In this document: positions 34,288-42,216 of the stretch, piece after piece | How the letters are laid out: each line of letters starts with the position of its first letter | Numbering within the stretch: the stretch's first letter is position 1 | Assembly (NCBI GenBank): GCA_963972255.1 | Contig: CAXATO010000010.1 | Location: 1-64,000 of the forward strand | DNA from: UBA1479 sp002706405 | Lineage (GTDB): Bacteria; Pseudomonadota; Alphaproteobacteria; Rhodospirillales; Casp-alpha2 | Length of the DNA: 64,000 nucleotides | Direction: 5' to 3' | Made by a program: the position numbers and the translations under genes | Notes under the pieces: generated by a model | What the model saw: the letters and a program-made list of their open reading frames with translations, nothing else | What the model was told of the DNA's origin: nothing | Database searches by the model: none

Positions 34288-35178
34288 TCATCCGGCTTGG
34301 CGGGGGGCCTCTTGCGCGACGGTCGGAACTTCATCGGACACCGTCGTCCGGCGCATGTCGCGCACGTCCGACGGATCGTGCCAGCGGCCCCGATGCATGG
34401 TGCAGCGGTTGTCCCACATGACCACGTCGCCGGGCCGCCAGGCGTGGCTGTAGACGTATTTTGGCTGCGTCGCGTGTTCTGTCAGGTCCATCAGGACCAT
34501 GCGGCCCTCGGGCACGGGCAGGCCTTCGATGCTGCCGGCGTGGGAGGCCAGATAGAGGCTCTTGCGCCCGGACCCAGGATGGGTGCGGACCAGAACCTGG
34601 CGGACCGGCGGCAGGCCCGTTCGCTCGCCCTCGTCGAAGTCGGTGTAGCCCAGCCGTTCCCGTGAATTCATGATGGAATGGATGCAGATGTAATTGTCGA
34701 TGCGGGCCTTGGTGGCGTCATCCAGGTCATCATAGGCCGCACGCATGTCGGCGAATTCCGTGTTGCCGCCGCCGTTCTTGGGCAGGACATGGGCCGACAG
34801 GATCGAATAGCGGGCGGGAATGGGTTTGAACGAGGAATCCGTATGCCACAGCCGGTTGGCGTACATGTTGAGCAGGCGGAAATCGTCCTTCGGCAGCGGC
34901 TTGCCGTTTTCGTCCAGGTTGGAAATGTCGCTCATCTTCTTGTCCAGGCGCGGGACATAGCCCTTGCGGTGCAGTTTGCGGCTGACTTCCAGGGGGCCGA
35001 AGTTTTCCGAGAACTGGCGTTGCTGCGCGTCGTCCATGGCTTGGTCGCGAAACACCAGGACGCCATAGGTATCCATGGCGGTGCGGATGTCGGAAACCTG
35101 GATTGGGGTCAGCTTGATGCTGAGGTCGATGTCGGTGACCTCGGCGGCAAGGACGGGATGCAGGGGCGTGATCTTCAC
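34288..35178 (-). CDS. TauD/TfdA-family Fe(II)/2-oxoglutarate dioxygenase
   Basis: The 296-residue enzyme has the facial triad His112-x-Asp114 ('LWHTDSSF') and His262 ('MWDNRCTMHRG'), with Arg276/277 ('DMRRTTV') for 2-oxoglutarate. 'ITPLHPVLAAEVTDIDLS' at the N-terminus and 'ANRLWHTDSSFKPIPARYS' are closer to TfdA (2,4-D dioxygenase) than to taurine dioxygenase. It is only distantly similar to the one at 9361. It is divergent from eipB. A 12-bp palindrome of GntR type sits 64 bp before its start, and no transporter is adjacent. Confidence 0.92.
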   Translation of the reverse strand: MKITPLHPVLAAEVTDIDLSIKLTPIQVSDIRTAMDTYGVLVFRDQAMDDAQQRQFSENFGPLEVSRKLHRKGYVPRLDKKMSDISNLDENGKPLPKDDFRLLNMYANRLWHTDSSFKPIPARYSILSAHVLPKNGGGNTEFADMRAAYDDLDDATKARIDNYICIHSIMNSRERLGYTDFDEGERTGLPPVRQVLVRTHPGSGRKSLYLASHAGSIEGLPVPEGRMVLMDLTEHATQPKYVYSHAWRPGDVVMWDNRCTMHRGRWHDPSDVRDMRRTTVSDEVPTVAQEAPRQAG

Positions 35179-35241
35179 GGTCGAATGTCCTCCCAGAACA
35201 TGATGCGCGCTTTGGCGCAGCGGCCCGTTTCGGCCTTGACG

Positions 35242-35253
35242 ATTGTATACAAT
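35242..35253. promoter_or_regulatory. Perfect palindrome ATTGTATACAAT, candidate GntR-family operator
   Basis: The 12-bp perfect palindrome lies in the 205-bp gap between the divergent TauD-like gene (start 35178) and eipB (start 35384). TTGTATACAA-type sites are typical of FadR/FCD-subfamily GntR regulators. No GntR gene is in the window, so the regulator would act from elsewhere. The position favours control of the dioxygenase. Confidence 0.5.
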
Positions 35254-35383
35254 TTAACCTTTCCGGTCGTGTTGTTCCAGTATTCCGTGCGGCCCCGCAC
35301 CTTTACGGCCCGGCGCGTAAGGCACTAAGGTCATGGACAGGCGGGGCGGCATTTCCCCGGCGCACCATTGAGCGGAGACGACC

Positions 35384-36211
35384 ATGAAAGTCAGAGCGGT
35401 TTCCTTACTGGCCGCTGCCGGGATCGTTGGCGCGGGAATATCGCTTCCTGCCGCCGCAAGTGACTTGGCGTCGCACAAGGCTGTCTATCATCTGCTTCCC
35501 GGCCCGATTTCGGGGCAGACGCCCTATGACGGGGTCGAGGGCCTGGTGACCCGCTCGGTCGAGCGGACCTGCGACGGCTGGATCGTTGCCGAACATCTGG
35601 TCATGCGCGTGCTGACCCGGGTCGGCGGCGTGATCGATCGGGAAATCCGCTTCACCAGTTGGGAAGCCAAGGACGGCACGCGCTACCGTTTTGCCGCGAC
35701 GATCAGGAGCAAGGCCGGCGACGAGGACATCAAGCTGAACGGCCGCCTGACCGTCGCCCACGAAGGGGGCGGCGGCGAAGCGGTCTATGCCGAGCCGGAT
35801 GGCAAAAGGGTGAACATCCCCGAAGGCACCTATCTGCCCATCGGCCAAGTCCGTAAGCTTCTGGCCGCCGCCCGGGCCGGCGAGAAACAAACGCAGTTCC
35901 ATGTGTTCGACGGGACCGAGGAGAACGGACCCGAACTGATGTCCAACGTGGTTACCGGCCGCCTGAAAGCGGGCGAAGGCAAGGGGCTGCAGACATCGTG
36001 GGGGCCCATGGGAACGGGGCCGGGGTGGCGCATGTCGTCGGCCTACTTCGAAACCACGGGCGCCCAGCCGCAGTCAACGCCCAGTTATCAGCTGACCATG
36101 GAACTGCTGGACAACGGTGTGCCGCGCCGCGTTGAGATGGACCTGGGCGGGTTCGTCGTCATCCAGGCGCTGAAGGAAATCCACCCGCTGCCGGAACCGA
36201 GTTGCGGATAG
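35384..36211 (+). CDS. eipB: EipB-family (DUF1849) periplasmic envelope-integrity protein
   Basis: The 275-residue protein has a signal peptide (about 1-26, ending 'AAAS') followed by 'LASHKAVYHLLPG', the hallmark start of DUF1849/EipB. Two cysteines remain in the mature protein, Cys63 ('RTCDGW') and Cys274 next to the C-terminus, matching the disulfide that closes the beta-spiral of Brucella EipB. That protein supports cell-envelope integrity in the periplasm. The gene is monocistronic-looking and convergent, 34 bp apart, with a DsbA-like thiol oxidoreductase that could act on such disulfides. Confidence 0.9.
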   Translation: MKVRAVSLLAAAGIVGAGISLPAAASDLASHKAVYHLLPGPISGQTPYDGVEGLVTRSVERTCDGWIVAEHLVMRVLTRVGGVIDREIRFTSWEAKDGTRYRFAATIRSKAGDEDIKLNGRLTVAHEGGGGEAVYAEPDGKRVNIPEGTYLPIGQVRKLLAAARAGEKQTQFHVFDGTEENGPELMSNVVTGRLKAGEGKGLQTSWGPMGTGPGWRMSSAYFETTGAQPQSTPSYQLTMELLDNGVPRRVEMDLGGFVVIQALKEIHPLPEPSCG

Positions 36212-36245
36212 CGGCAGGCGTCAACGGCCTGTCGCTGTTCCCGCG

Positions 36246-37022
36246 TCAGCCCTTGCGGGCCTTGGCGATCAGCTGGCGCAGGGTATCCGCGTCGACCGCA
36301 CCGGGCACCAGTTCATCGCCGACGATAAAGGCCGGGGTGCCGCGAATGCCGAGGCTTTCGGCAATCTGGTGATTGCGGTTGATCTCTTCGGTGACGGCGT
36401 CCGACGCCATTTCCTTCTTCAGCTTGTCGGCATCATAACCAGCGGTTTTGGCGATCTTCAGGATGCGGTCTTCCGGCAGGCCGCCCGTGGTCGCCATCAG
36501 GGCGGCATGGAAGGCCAGATACTTGGCCGGATCCAGCTTCCAGGCGGCCAGGGCCGCGCGTGACGCGGTCACCGATTCCGGACCCAGGATGGGAAATTCC
36601 TTGAACACCCAGCGCAGGTTCTTGTCCGTTTCCAGCAGTTCCTGCAGCACCGGGAAGACCCGCTTGCAGTAGCCGCAGTGGTAATCGAAGAACTCGACCA
36701 CGGTCACGTCGCCCTTGGGGTTTCCGGCGACGGGGGCGTTGGGATCGTTGGTCAGGCCGTCCTTATGGGCCGAAAGCGCCTGTTGCGCCTGCGCCGCCTG
36801 GGCCTGCTGTTCGCGCTCGCGGTAGATGCGGATGGCGTCGACGATGACCTCGGGATTGGCGAGAAGGTACTCGCGCACAACGGTCTCGATGGCGCCGCGC
36901 TGTTGCGGGTCCATGGCGGCGGCCTTGTCCTGGGCCTGCGCGGCGGGGGCGGCAATAAAAGTTCCCACGACCAGGGCGGTGAAGAGGGACATGGCCGGCA
37001 AGGCGGCAAACCGAAGTGTCAT
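36246..37022 (-). CDS. DsbA-family periplasmic thiol:disulfide oxidoreductase
   Basis: The 258-residue protein has a signal peptide (about 1-31, ending 'AQAQD'), a helical N-terminal arm (about 38-90, 'REYLLANPEVIVDAIRIYRER') like that of ScsC/BdbD-type oligomeric isomerases, and a thioredoxin fold with the helical insertion of DsbA. The redox motif is CGYC (116-119) in 'EFFDYHCGYCKRV', and the cis-Pro loop is 'IRGTPAF'. The N-terminal arm suggests trimerisation and isomerase rather than pure oxidase activity. It lies downstream of the M48 protease and a lipoprotein gene on the same strand, after a 90-bp gap. Confidence 0.93.
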   Translation of the reverse strand: MTLRFAALPAMSLFTALVVGTFIAAPAAQAQDKAAAMDPQQRGAIETVVREYLLANPEVIVDAIRIYREREQQAQAAQAQQALSAHKDGLTNDPNAPVAGNPKGDVTVVEFFDYHCGYCKRVFPVLQELLETDKNLRWVFKEFPILGPESVTASRAALAAWKLDPAKYLAFHAALMATTGGLPEDRILKIAKTAGYDADKLKKEMASDAVTEEINRNHQIAESLGIRGTPAFIVGDELVPGAVDADTLRQLIAKARKG

Positions 37023-37112
37023 GGTCGTTCCTTATCCAAATGTTGGGGGCATATTGATCCAGACGGGGGCAAGGGGCAAGCGGTCGAGAGCGCCTCTTGC
37101 GTCACGATCCCG

Positions 37113-37874
37113 TCAGCGCAGCAGGCGAATGTCGGCGATCAGGGCCGCCGGCGGGGAAGCACCGGGCCGGGGCTGTGCGGTGGGAACGACACGTGCCGCG
37201 ACGAACACGATCCGCGTGTGACTGGTCGACAGCCCCGGCCAGGCCTGATCGTGCAGGGAAATCAGATCGACGCCTTCCGGCCAGCGCTTGCCGAGCGCCT
37301 CCTCGCCGCCGCGCACCGTATAGCGTGCGGGCCCGCCGTCCCGCGGCATGTCCATGGTGCCGCGGCGCAGGGCCTTGTCGTTCCACACCAGTTCCAGCAC
37401 CCGCACGCCGTCCGGCAGGTGGCGCAACGTCACGTCTTTGGGGTCGAGCGGTCGGGAGGTATCGGCGAACCCGACAATGATACGGACCGGATGGTAAGGC
37501 GGCGCATGGGGCGACATCTTCCAGGCCCAGGTCAGGAAGGGGGCGGCCAGCAAATGCTGATCGATGCGTCGACCCAGGATCAGATCGTCCGATCCCGCCG
37601 ACAGATGGACGACCGGCAGGCCTTCGTCCATGGCCATGCGCGCGTGGCCGTCCAAGGGGTCGCCGACGATCAGCCAGCGGTCCCCGGGGTCCAGACCCGC
37701 GAACAGGGGCGAAGGGCCCAGGGTCGCCATGATGTTTTGGATGTTGCTGGGCGGTTCGCCCGGTGCGGCCCGCCCGGGGCCGTAGGTGCCGGTCGCGCAG
37801 CCGGTCAAGGCGATGCACAGCAGCGTGATCGCGAGAATCGCCGGTGCGGCCGTGGAGCGCCGCTGCGGGGCCAC
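37113..37874 (-). CDS. DUF3047-like lipoprotein
   Basis: I choose a GTG start at 37874, giving 253 residues with a lipoprotein signal ending in the lipobox 'ALTGC' (Cys26). The start lies 2 bp after the M48 protease stop and has GGAAGGA upstream, so the two genes are translationally coupled. The mature part resembles DUF3047: 'LLAAPFLTWAWKMSPHAPPYHPVRIIVGFAD', 'ELVWNDKALRRG' and 'HTRIVFVAARVV'. The function of DUF3047 is unknown; coupling to a periplasmic M48 protease suggests envelope quality control. The family match is from motif memory, hence moderate confidence. Confidence 0.75.
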   Translation of the reverse strand: MAPQRRSTAAPAILAITLLCIALTGCATGTYGPGRAAPGEPPSNIQNIMATLGPSPLFAGLDPGDRWLIVGDPLDGHARMAMDEGLPVVHLSAGSDDLILGRRIDQHLLAAPFLTWAWKMSPHAPPYHPVRIIVGFADTSRPLDPKDVTLRHLPDGVRVLELVWNDKALRRGTMDMPRDGGPARYTVRGGEEALGKRWPEGVDLISLHDQAWPGLSTSHTRIVFVAARVVPTAQPRPGASPPAALIADIRLLR

Positions 37875-37876
37875 GG

Positions 37877-39289
37877 CTATTGGTCCTTCCGCTTTTGCTT
37901 CTGGACTTCGGCGGCGTTGATGATGTCCTTGGCGTGTATCCATTCGGCGCTGCCTTCGCGGAACGAACGGGCGGCGACCTCGCCGTTGTAGATCGCCTTT
38001 TCCATTTCGCCCCGCAGGAACGCGGCCTCGGCGTGGTACAGCCGGGCCCGTGCCTCGTCGGCCTTTTTGTAATAGGCATTGCCGAGAAGCTGGTAGATGG
38101 CCGGTGAGAAGCGCTCGTAATGGACGGCGAATTTCAGGTTCTCGATGGCGTCGTCCAGAACCGCCGGGTCTTCCGTGGCCAGTTCGATACGGGCCAGTTC
38201 AAGGCGCAGCAGGTCCGAGTTCGGCATCAGTTTCACAGCCTTGGCGTAGGACGGCATGGCGGCCTTGGCGTCGCCGTTTTCATACAGACCCTGGCCTTTG
38301 ACCTCGTGAAAATAGGGGTCGTCGGGATACTCGGCGATCAAGCCGTCGATGACCCGCACGAAATCGTCGACCCGTGCGGTCCGGAAATAGGCAATGGCCC
38401 GGGCATAACGGGCCGGGACGCTGGTGTCGTTCTTCTTGTAGGTGCGCAGCGCCTGACCCGGCGAAAGAAAGGCGAGCAACTTGGCCTGCATGCGGGCGTG
38501 CAGGGCGACCAGCTTGGGATCGTCCTTGACGTCGGAATAGGGCGATTGCGCCACATGGGCGTCCAGCGCGTCGATACGTTCGCGGGTCAAAGGGTGGGTC
38601 AGCAGATAAGGATCGCGGTTGGCGGTGATCAGAAGCTCGTTGGATTCCAACTTGCCCATGAAATCCCTGAGGCCCTTTGTCGATTGCTTCGTCCGGTCCA
38701 GATAGGTCATGGCGGCCTGGTCCGCGGAGGCTTCATGACCGCGGTTGTAGGCCAGGAACGAGCGCTGGATCATGCTCTGCCCGCCGCCGAGGATCGCCGC
38801 CCCCGCATCGGGGGAGCCGGCCAGGACCGCGGCGCCGCCCAAGATCATGGACAGGATCTGCGCGGCCGCCGTGCGTGACAGGGCCTCATGGGTCCGCGCC
38901 AGATGGCCGCCCGCAATATGGCCGGTTTCGTGGGCGATCACGCCGATCACCTGTCCGGGGGTGTCGGCCTGCATCAACAGGCCCGTATTGAGGAACAAGT
39001 TTTGCCCGCCCGCGACAAAGGCGTTGAGTCGGTGGTCGTTTACGAGGTAGGTCTTGATGGACTTGGGATTCAGTCCCGCGGCCTCGAACACTGGCGTCGC
39101 GTATTCCTGAATGATATTTTCGATTTCGACGTCCCGGATCATCGACAAGCCTTGGGCACGGGAAGCCGTCGACCAAGAGCACAGGCCGAGGCCAAAAATA
39201 ACGATCAATAACAACGGTTTAAAGATGCGGCTTTGCAAAATAATCAGCGCCGGTTGGGACGCATTTCCTTCTGTTTCCGGGTCCGACAA
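37877..39289 (-). CDS. M48-family periplasmic metalloprotease with TPR domain (BepA-like)
   Basis: The protein is at most 470 residues. The zinc motif HETGH is at His120-Glu121-His124 and the third ligand is Glu186 in 'RGHEASADQAA'. A TPR-like helical region follows (about 290-450). This is the BepA/YfgC arrangement: an outer-membrane-protein quality-control protease in the periplasm. A hydrophobic signal ('PLLLIVIFGLGLCSWSTASRAQ') is present. The start is uncertain, since no in-frame ATG precedes the signal: TTG at 39289, or a TTG closer to the signal. It is divergent from a GGT-like gene, with starts only 28 bp apart. Confidence 0.9.
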   Translation of the reverse strand: MSDPETEGNASQPALIILQSRIFKPLLLIVIFGLGLCSWSTASRAQGLSMIRDVEIENIIQEYATPVFEAAGLNPKSIKTYLVNDHRLNAFVAGGQNLFLNTGLLMQADTPGQVIGVIAHETGHIAGGHLARTHEALSRTAAAQILSMILGGAAVLAGSPDAGAAILGGGQSMIQRSFLAYNRGHEASADQAAMTYLDRTKQSTKGLRDFMGKLESNELLITANRDPYLLTHPLTRERIDALDAHVAQSPYSDVKDDPKLVALHARMQAKLLAFLSPGQALRTYKKNDTSVPARYARAIAYFRTARVDDFVRVIDGLIAEYPDDPYFHEVKGQGLYENGDAKAAMPSYAKAVKLMPNSDLLRLELARIELATEDPAVLDDAIENLKFAVHYERFSPAIYQLLGNAYYKKADEARARLYHAEAAFLRGEMEKAIYNGEVAARSFREGSAEWIHAKDIINAAEVQKQKRKDQ

Positions 39290-39317
39290 AGGTAGTCATG
39301 GCCCGAGGCTCCGTCAA

Positions 39318-40982
39318 TTGACCATCCCGATATTGACCGTTGCGCTATGCGCGGGCCTCGTCGCCGGCTGTTCGGGCGGGATTCCCAACCCGTTCGGCGA
39401 CAAGAAGGAAGAAAACACCAAGCAGTTGGGTGAAACCGGCTTCGTGCGCGGGTTCCTGGGCGGAATCGTCGCGGACGATCCGCAGGCCGCCCTTGTCGGT
39501 CGCGACATTCTGTCCGCCGGCGGCTCCGCGGCGGACGCGGTGACCGCCATGTATTTCACCCTGGCCGTGACCAAGCCGACCAATGCGGGGCTGGGCGGTG
39601 GCGGGGTATGCGTCATCCGCGATAACCTGAACAAACGCAACGACGTGCTGTCGTTCCCGGCGCTGGTTCCCAAGGGGGCCGGCGGCGCCGATCGGGGCAC
39701 CGTGCCGATCCCGGGCAATCCCCGGGGGTTCGCCGTGTTGCATGCCCGTCTGGGCAACCTGAAATGGGGTCAGGTGGTGCAGCCGGCGGAAAATCTGGCG
39801 CGGTTCGGCAATATCGTTTCCCGGGCCTTGGCAAGCGATCTGCGCCAGCAGGCCGGCCGGCTGGCCGGGCTGCCCGATGCGGCGGCCCTGTTCCGCAAGG
39901 CCGGCACATCGGAGATGGCCAAGGAAGGCGATCGACTGGACCGGCTGCGTCTGGCGGGCGTGCTCGGCCGCCTGCGGGTGCGGGGCGTCGGCGATTTCTA
40001 CCAAGGTCAACTGGCCCGCGATTTTATCGAGGATGCCAACCGCCAAGGCGGGGCGCTGACCATCGAGGACATGCGCGCCTATCTGCCCGAGGTCCGGCCC
40101 GCGATCACGCTGCCCTATATCGAACGGACCGAGTTTCTGTTTCCGTCCCCACCCGTCCTGGGCGGCGCCCTGGCGGCCGATCTGACGGGTATCCTGCTGA
40201 AGTCCGAGTATTTCGAGCTCGATGATGCGGCCCGCGCCCATATCTTCGCCGAAGCGGCCCTGGCCGCTCAGGCGCGGCGCACGGACTGGCTCAGGCGGGA
40301 TGGCTTGGTGACGCGGCCGGCCTATTACCTGGCCGACCCGGAACGCCACGACCTGATTGCCGGCAGCCTTGATCCGGACCGGCATGCCCAGCGCCCGCCG
40401 AACGGTGATGCGGCGATCCCGCTGCCGCCGGGGGCCGACGCGTCGGGCATCGTCGCAATCGACAAATTCGGCTCGGCCGTTGCCTGCACGGTGTCGATGA
40501 ACGGGCCGATGGGCTCGGGCAAGGTGGCGCCGTCGCTGGGCTTCCTGTTGGCGCGACCGTCGGGCAAGGACAGCTTGCCGCCGGTGACTGCGACGCCGGT
40601 CCTGCTGGTTGGCGAGGCGCGCGTCAAGAGAGACGAGGAACGTGTGTTCCTGGCCGCCACGGTGACCGGCGGGCCGGGCGCGACGGAAGCCCTCGCTGAT
40701 CTGGCGCTTCGGGTATCCGGTGGCGGGCAGAGCCTGGAATCGGTGCTTGCGGGGCCGCGCCTTTATTACGCCGAAGGCCAGGATGCCCTGGTGGTCGAAC
40801 CGGGGTTGGCGCAGGACCAGCAGGCGGCATTGCGCCGGTTCGGTCATACGCTGCATCCGGGGGCGTCGGGCGTGCGCATCAACGCCATCTATTGTGAAAG
40901 CGGCGTGCCGAACGAAAATCAATCCTGCGGCGCCTTCGCCGATCCGCGCGGCTTCGGGCTGGGCGCAGTCGGCGACCGTTAG
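39318..40982 (+). CDS. Gamma-glutamyltransferase-like lipoprotein lacking the catalytic Thr
   Basis: From a TTG at 39318 (GAGG upstream) the product is 554 residues with a lipobox 'LVAGC' (Cys18). The fold is GGT-like: 'GGSAADAVTAMYFTLAVTKP', 'NAGLGGGGVCVI', 'GRDFYQ'-type and 'MNGPMGSGKVAPSLGFLL' regions are recognisable. At the autoprocessing site, GGT has TTH-x-S-V-V-D; here the aligned stretch is 'ADASGIVAIDKFG', so the nucleophilic Thr is Ala375, followed by Ser376. The Arg of the 'DFRE' motif that binds the glutamyl carboxylate is also absent ('LSFPALVP'). It is probably a pseudoenzyme, unless Ser376 serves instead. It precedes an aminotransferase gene by 24 bp. Confidence 0.85.
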   Translation: MTIPILTVALCAGLVAGCSGGIPNPFGDKKEENTKQLGETGFVRGFLGGIVADDPQAALVGRDILSAGGSAADAVTAMYFTLAVTKPTNAGLGGGGVCVIRDNLNKRNDVLSFPALVPKGAGGADRGTVPIPGNPRGFAVLHARLGNLKWGQVVQPAENLARFGNIVSRALASDLRQQAGRLAGLPDAAALFRKAGTSEMAKEGDRLDRLRLAGVLGRLRVRGVGDFYQGQLARDFIEDANRQGGALTIEDMRAYLPEVRPAITLPYIERTEFLFPSPPVLGGALAADLTGILLKSEYFELDDAARAHIFAEAALAAQARRTDWLRRDGLVTRPAYYLADPERHDLIAGSLDPDRHAQRPPNGDAAIPLPPGADASGIVAIDKFGSAVACTVSMNGPMGSGKVAPSLGFLLARPSGKDSLPPVTATPVLLVGEARVKRDEERVFLAATVTGGPGATEALADLALRVSGGGQSLESVLAGPRLYYAEGQDALVVEPGLAQDQQAALRRFGHTLHPGASGVRINAIYCESGVPNENQSCGAFADPRGFGLGAVGDR

Positions 40983-41006
40983 GTCGCCGCGCCGCCGGAA
41001 CAGGAC

Positions 41007-42155
41007 ATGGTGCTGAAATCCTCCAACCGCGGGCAGGTACCGCCGTTCATCGTCATGGACGTCATGCGCGCCGCCGAAGAACGCGAACGCGCCGGCGACG
41101 AGGTGCTTCACCTGGAAGTCGGCCAACCCGGGACGCCGGCCCCCTCCAAGGTGATCGAAGCCGCGCACCGGGCCCTGGATCAGGACCGTATCGGTTATAC
41201 CAACGCGCTTGGCATGTGGGGCCTGCGCGAAGCCATTGCCCGCCATTACGGCCAAGCCTATGGCGTATCCGTGGACGCCGAGGACGTGGTGGTGACGACC
41301 GGGTCGTCGGGCGGTTTCGTGCTGTCCTTCATGGCCGCCTTTGATCCCGGCGACCGGGTCGCCCTGGCGTCCCCCGGCTATCCGGCCTATCGCAATATTC
41401 TGACCGGCCTGGGGGTCGAGGTGATCGACCTGCCGACGACGCTTGAGGACAATTTCCAGCCGACGGTGGCGCGGCTCAAGGCGCTCGACCGGGACCCGGA
41501 CGGCCTGATTATCGCCAGCCCGTCGAACCCGGCGGGAACCATGATCGACCCGGCGGAGTTCGAGGCCCTGATCGGCCATTGCCGGGCGCGCGGCATTCGC
41601 CTGATTTCCGACGAGATCTATCACGGCATTACCTATGGTGCGCCGGGGGTGACGGCGCTTGCCCATACGCGCGACGCCGTGGTGCTCAACAGCTTCTCGA
41701 AATATTTTTCCATGACCGGCTGGCGCCTGGGCTGGATGGTGGTGCCCAAGGACCTGCACCGGGCCATCGAATGTCTGGCGCAGAACCTGTTCATTTCGCC
41801 GCCGGGTATCTCCCAGCATGCGGGTATGGCGGCCTTCGACTGCACCGAGGAACTGGAAGCCAACGTCCGCCACTATGCGCGCAATCGGGCGCTGTTGCTG
41901 GACAAGCTGCCCAAGGCCGGGTTCACGCGCCTGGCGCCGACCGAGGGGGCATTCTACATCTATGCCGACGTGTCGGAGCTGACCAACGATTCCACGGAAT
42001 TCTGCCGCCGCATGCTGGCCGAGGTCGGTGTCGCGGCGACGCCGGGGGTCGATTTCGATCCGACCCGGGGCGACCGCTTCGTGCGCTTTTCCTTCGCCGG
42101 CGGCGAACAAGAGGTGTCGCTGGCGGCTGACCGGCTTCTGACCTGGAAGCGGTAA
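41007..42155 (+). CDS. Class I/II PLP-dependent aminotransferase
   Basis: The 382-residue fold-type I aminotransferase has the PLP Lys232 in 'SFSKYFSMTGWRLGW', the pyridoxal-binding Asp/Tyr in 'LISDEIYHGITY', 'SPSNPAGT' and the C-terminal substrate-carboxylate Arg in 'FVRFSFAG'. It resembles aspartate/aromatic or MalY/PatA-like enzymes; the amino-acid specificity is not readable from sequence. It follows the GGT-like gene closely and is probably cotranscribed. A strong terminator ends the unit at 42161-42195. Confidence 0.92.
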   Translation: MVLKSSNRGQVPPFIVMDVMRAAEERERAGDEVLHLEVGQPGTPAPSKVIEAAHRALDQDRIGYTNALGMWGLREAIARHYGQAYGVSVDAEDVVVTTGSSGGFVLSFMAAFDPGDRVALASPGYPAYRNILTGLGVEVIDLPTTLEDNFQPTVARLKALDRDPDGLIIASPSNPAGTMIDPAEFEALIGHCRARGIRLISDEIYHGITYGAPGVTALAHTRDAVVLNSFSKYFSMTGWRLGWMVVPKDLHRAIECLAQNLFISPPGISQHAGMAAFDCTEELEANVRHYARNRALLLDKLPKAGFTRLAPTEGAFYIYADVSELTNDSTEFCRRMLAEVGVAATPGVDFDPTRGDRFVRFSFAGGEQEVSLAADRLLTWKR

Positions 42156-42160
42156 AGAAA

Positions 42161-42195
42161 AACGCCGGCGGGTAGGGCACCCGCCGGCGTTTCCT
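42161..42195. terminator. Bidirectional intrinsic terminator between aminotransferase and rne
   Basis: A perfect 13-bp stem, AACGCCGGCGGGT / ACCCGCCGGCGTT (42161-42173 and 42179-42191), encloses a 5-nt loop. It is flanked by an A-rich tract on the left ('AAAGAAAA') and a T-rich tract on the right ('TTTCCTT'). It lies between two convergent genes ending at 42155 and 42217 and should stop transcription from both. Confidence 0.93.
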
Positions 42196-42216
42196 TAGAT
42201 CAATTCCCGAATGGGC

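Noticed and set aside
39345..42110. 921-residue open frame on the minus strand
   Set aside because: It is the antisense of the GGT-like and aminotransferase genes, with the same biased composition as other shadow frames.
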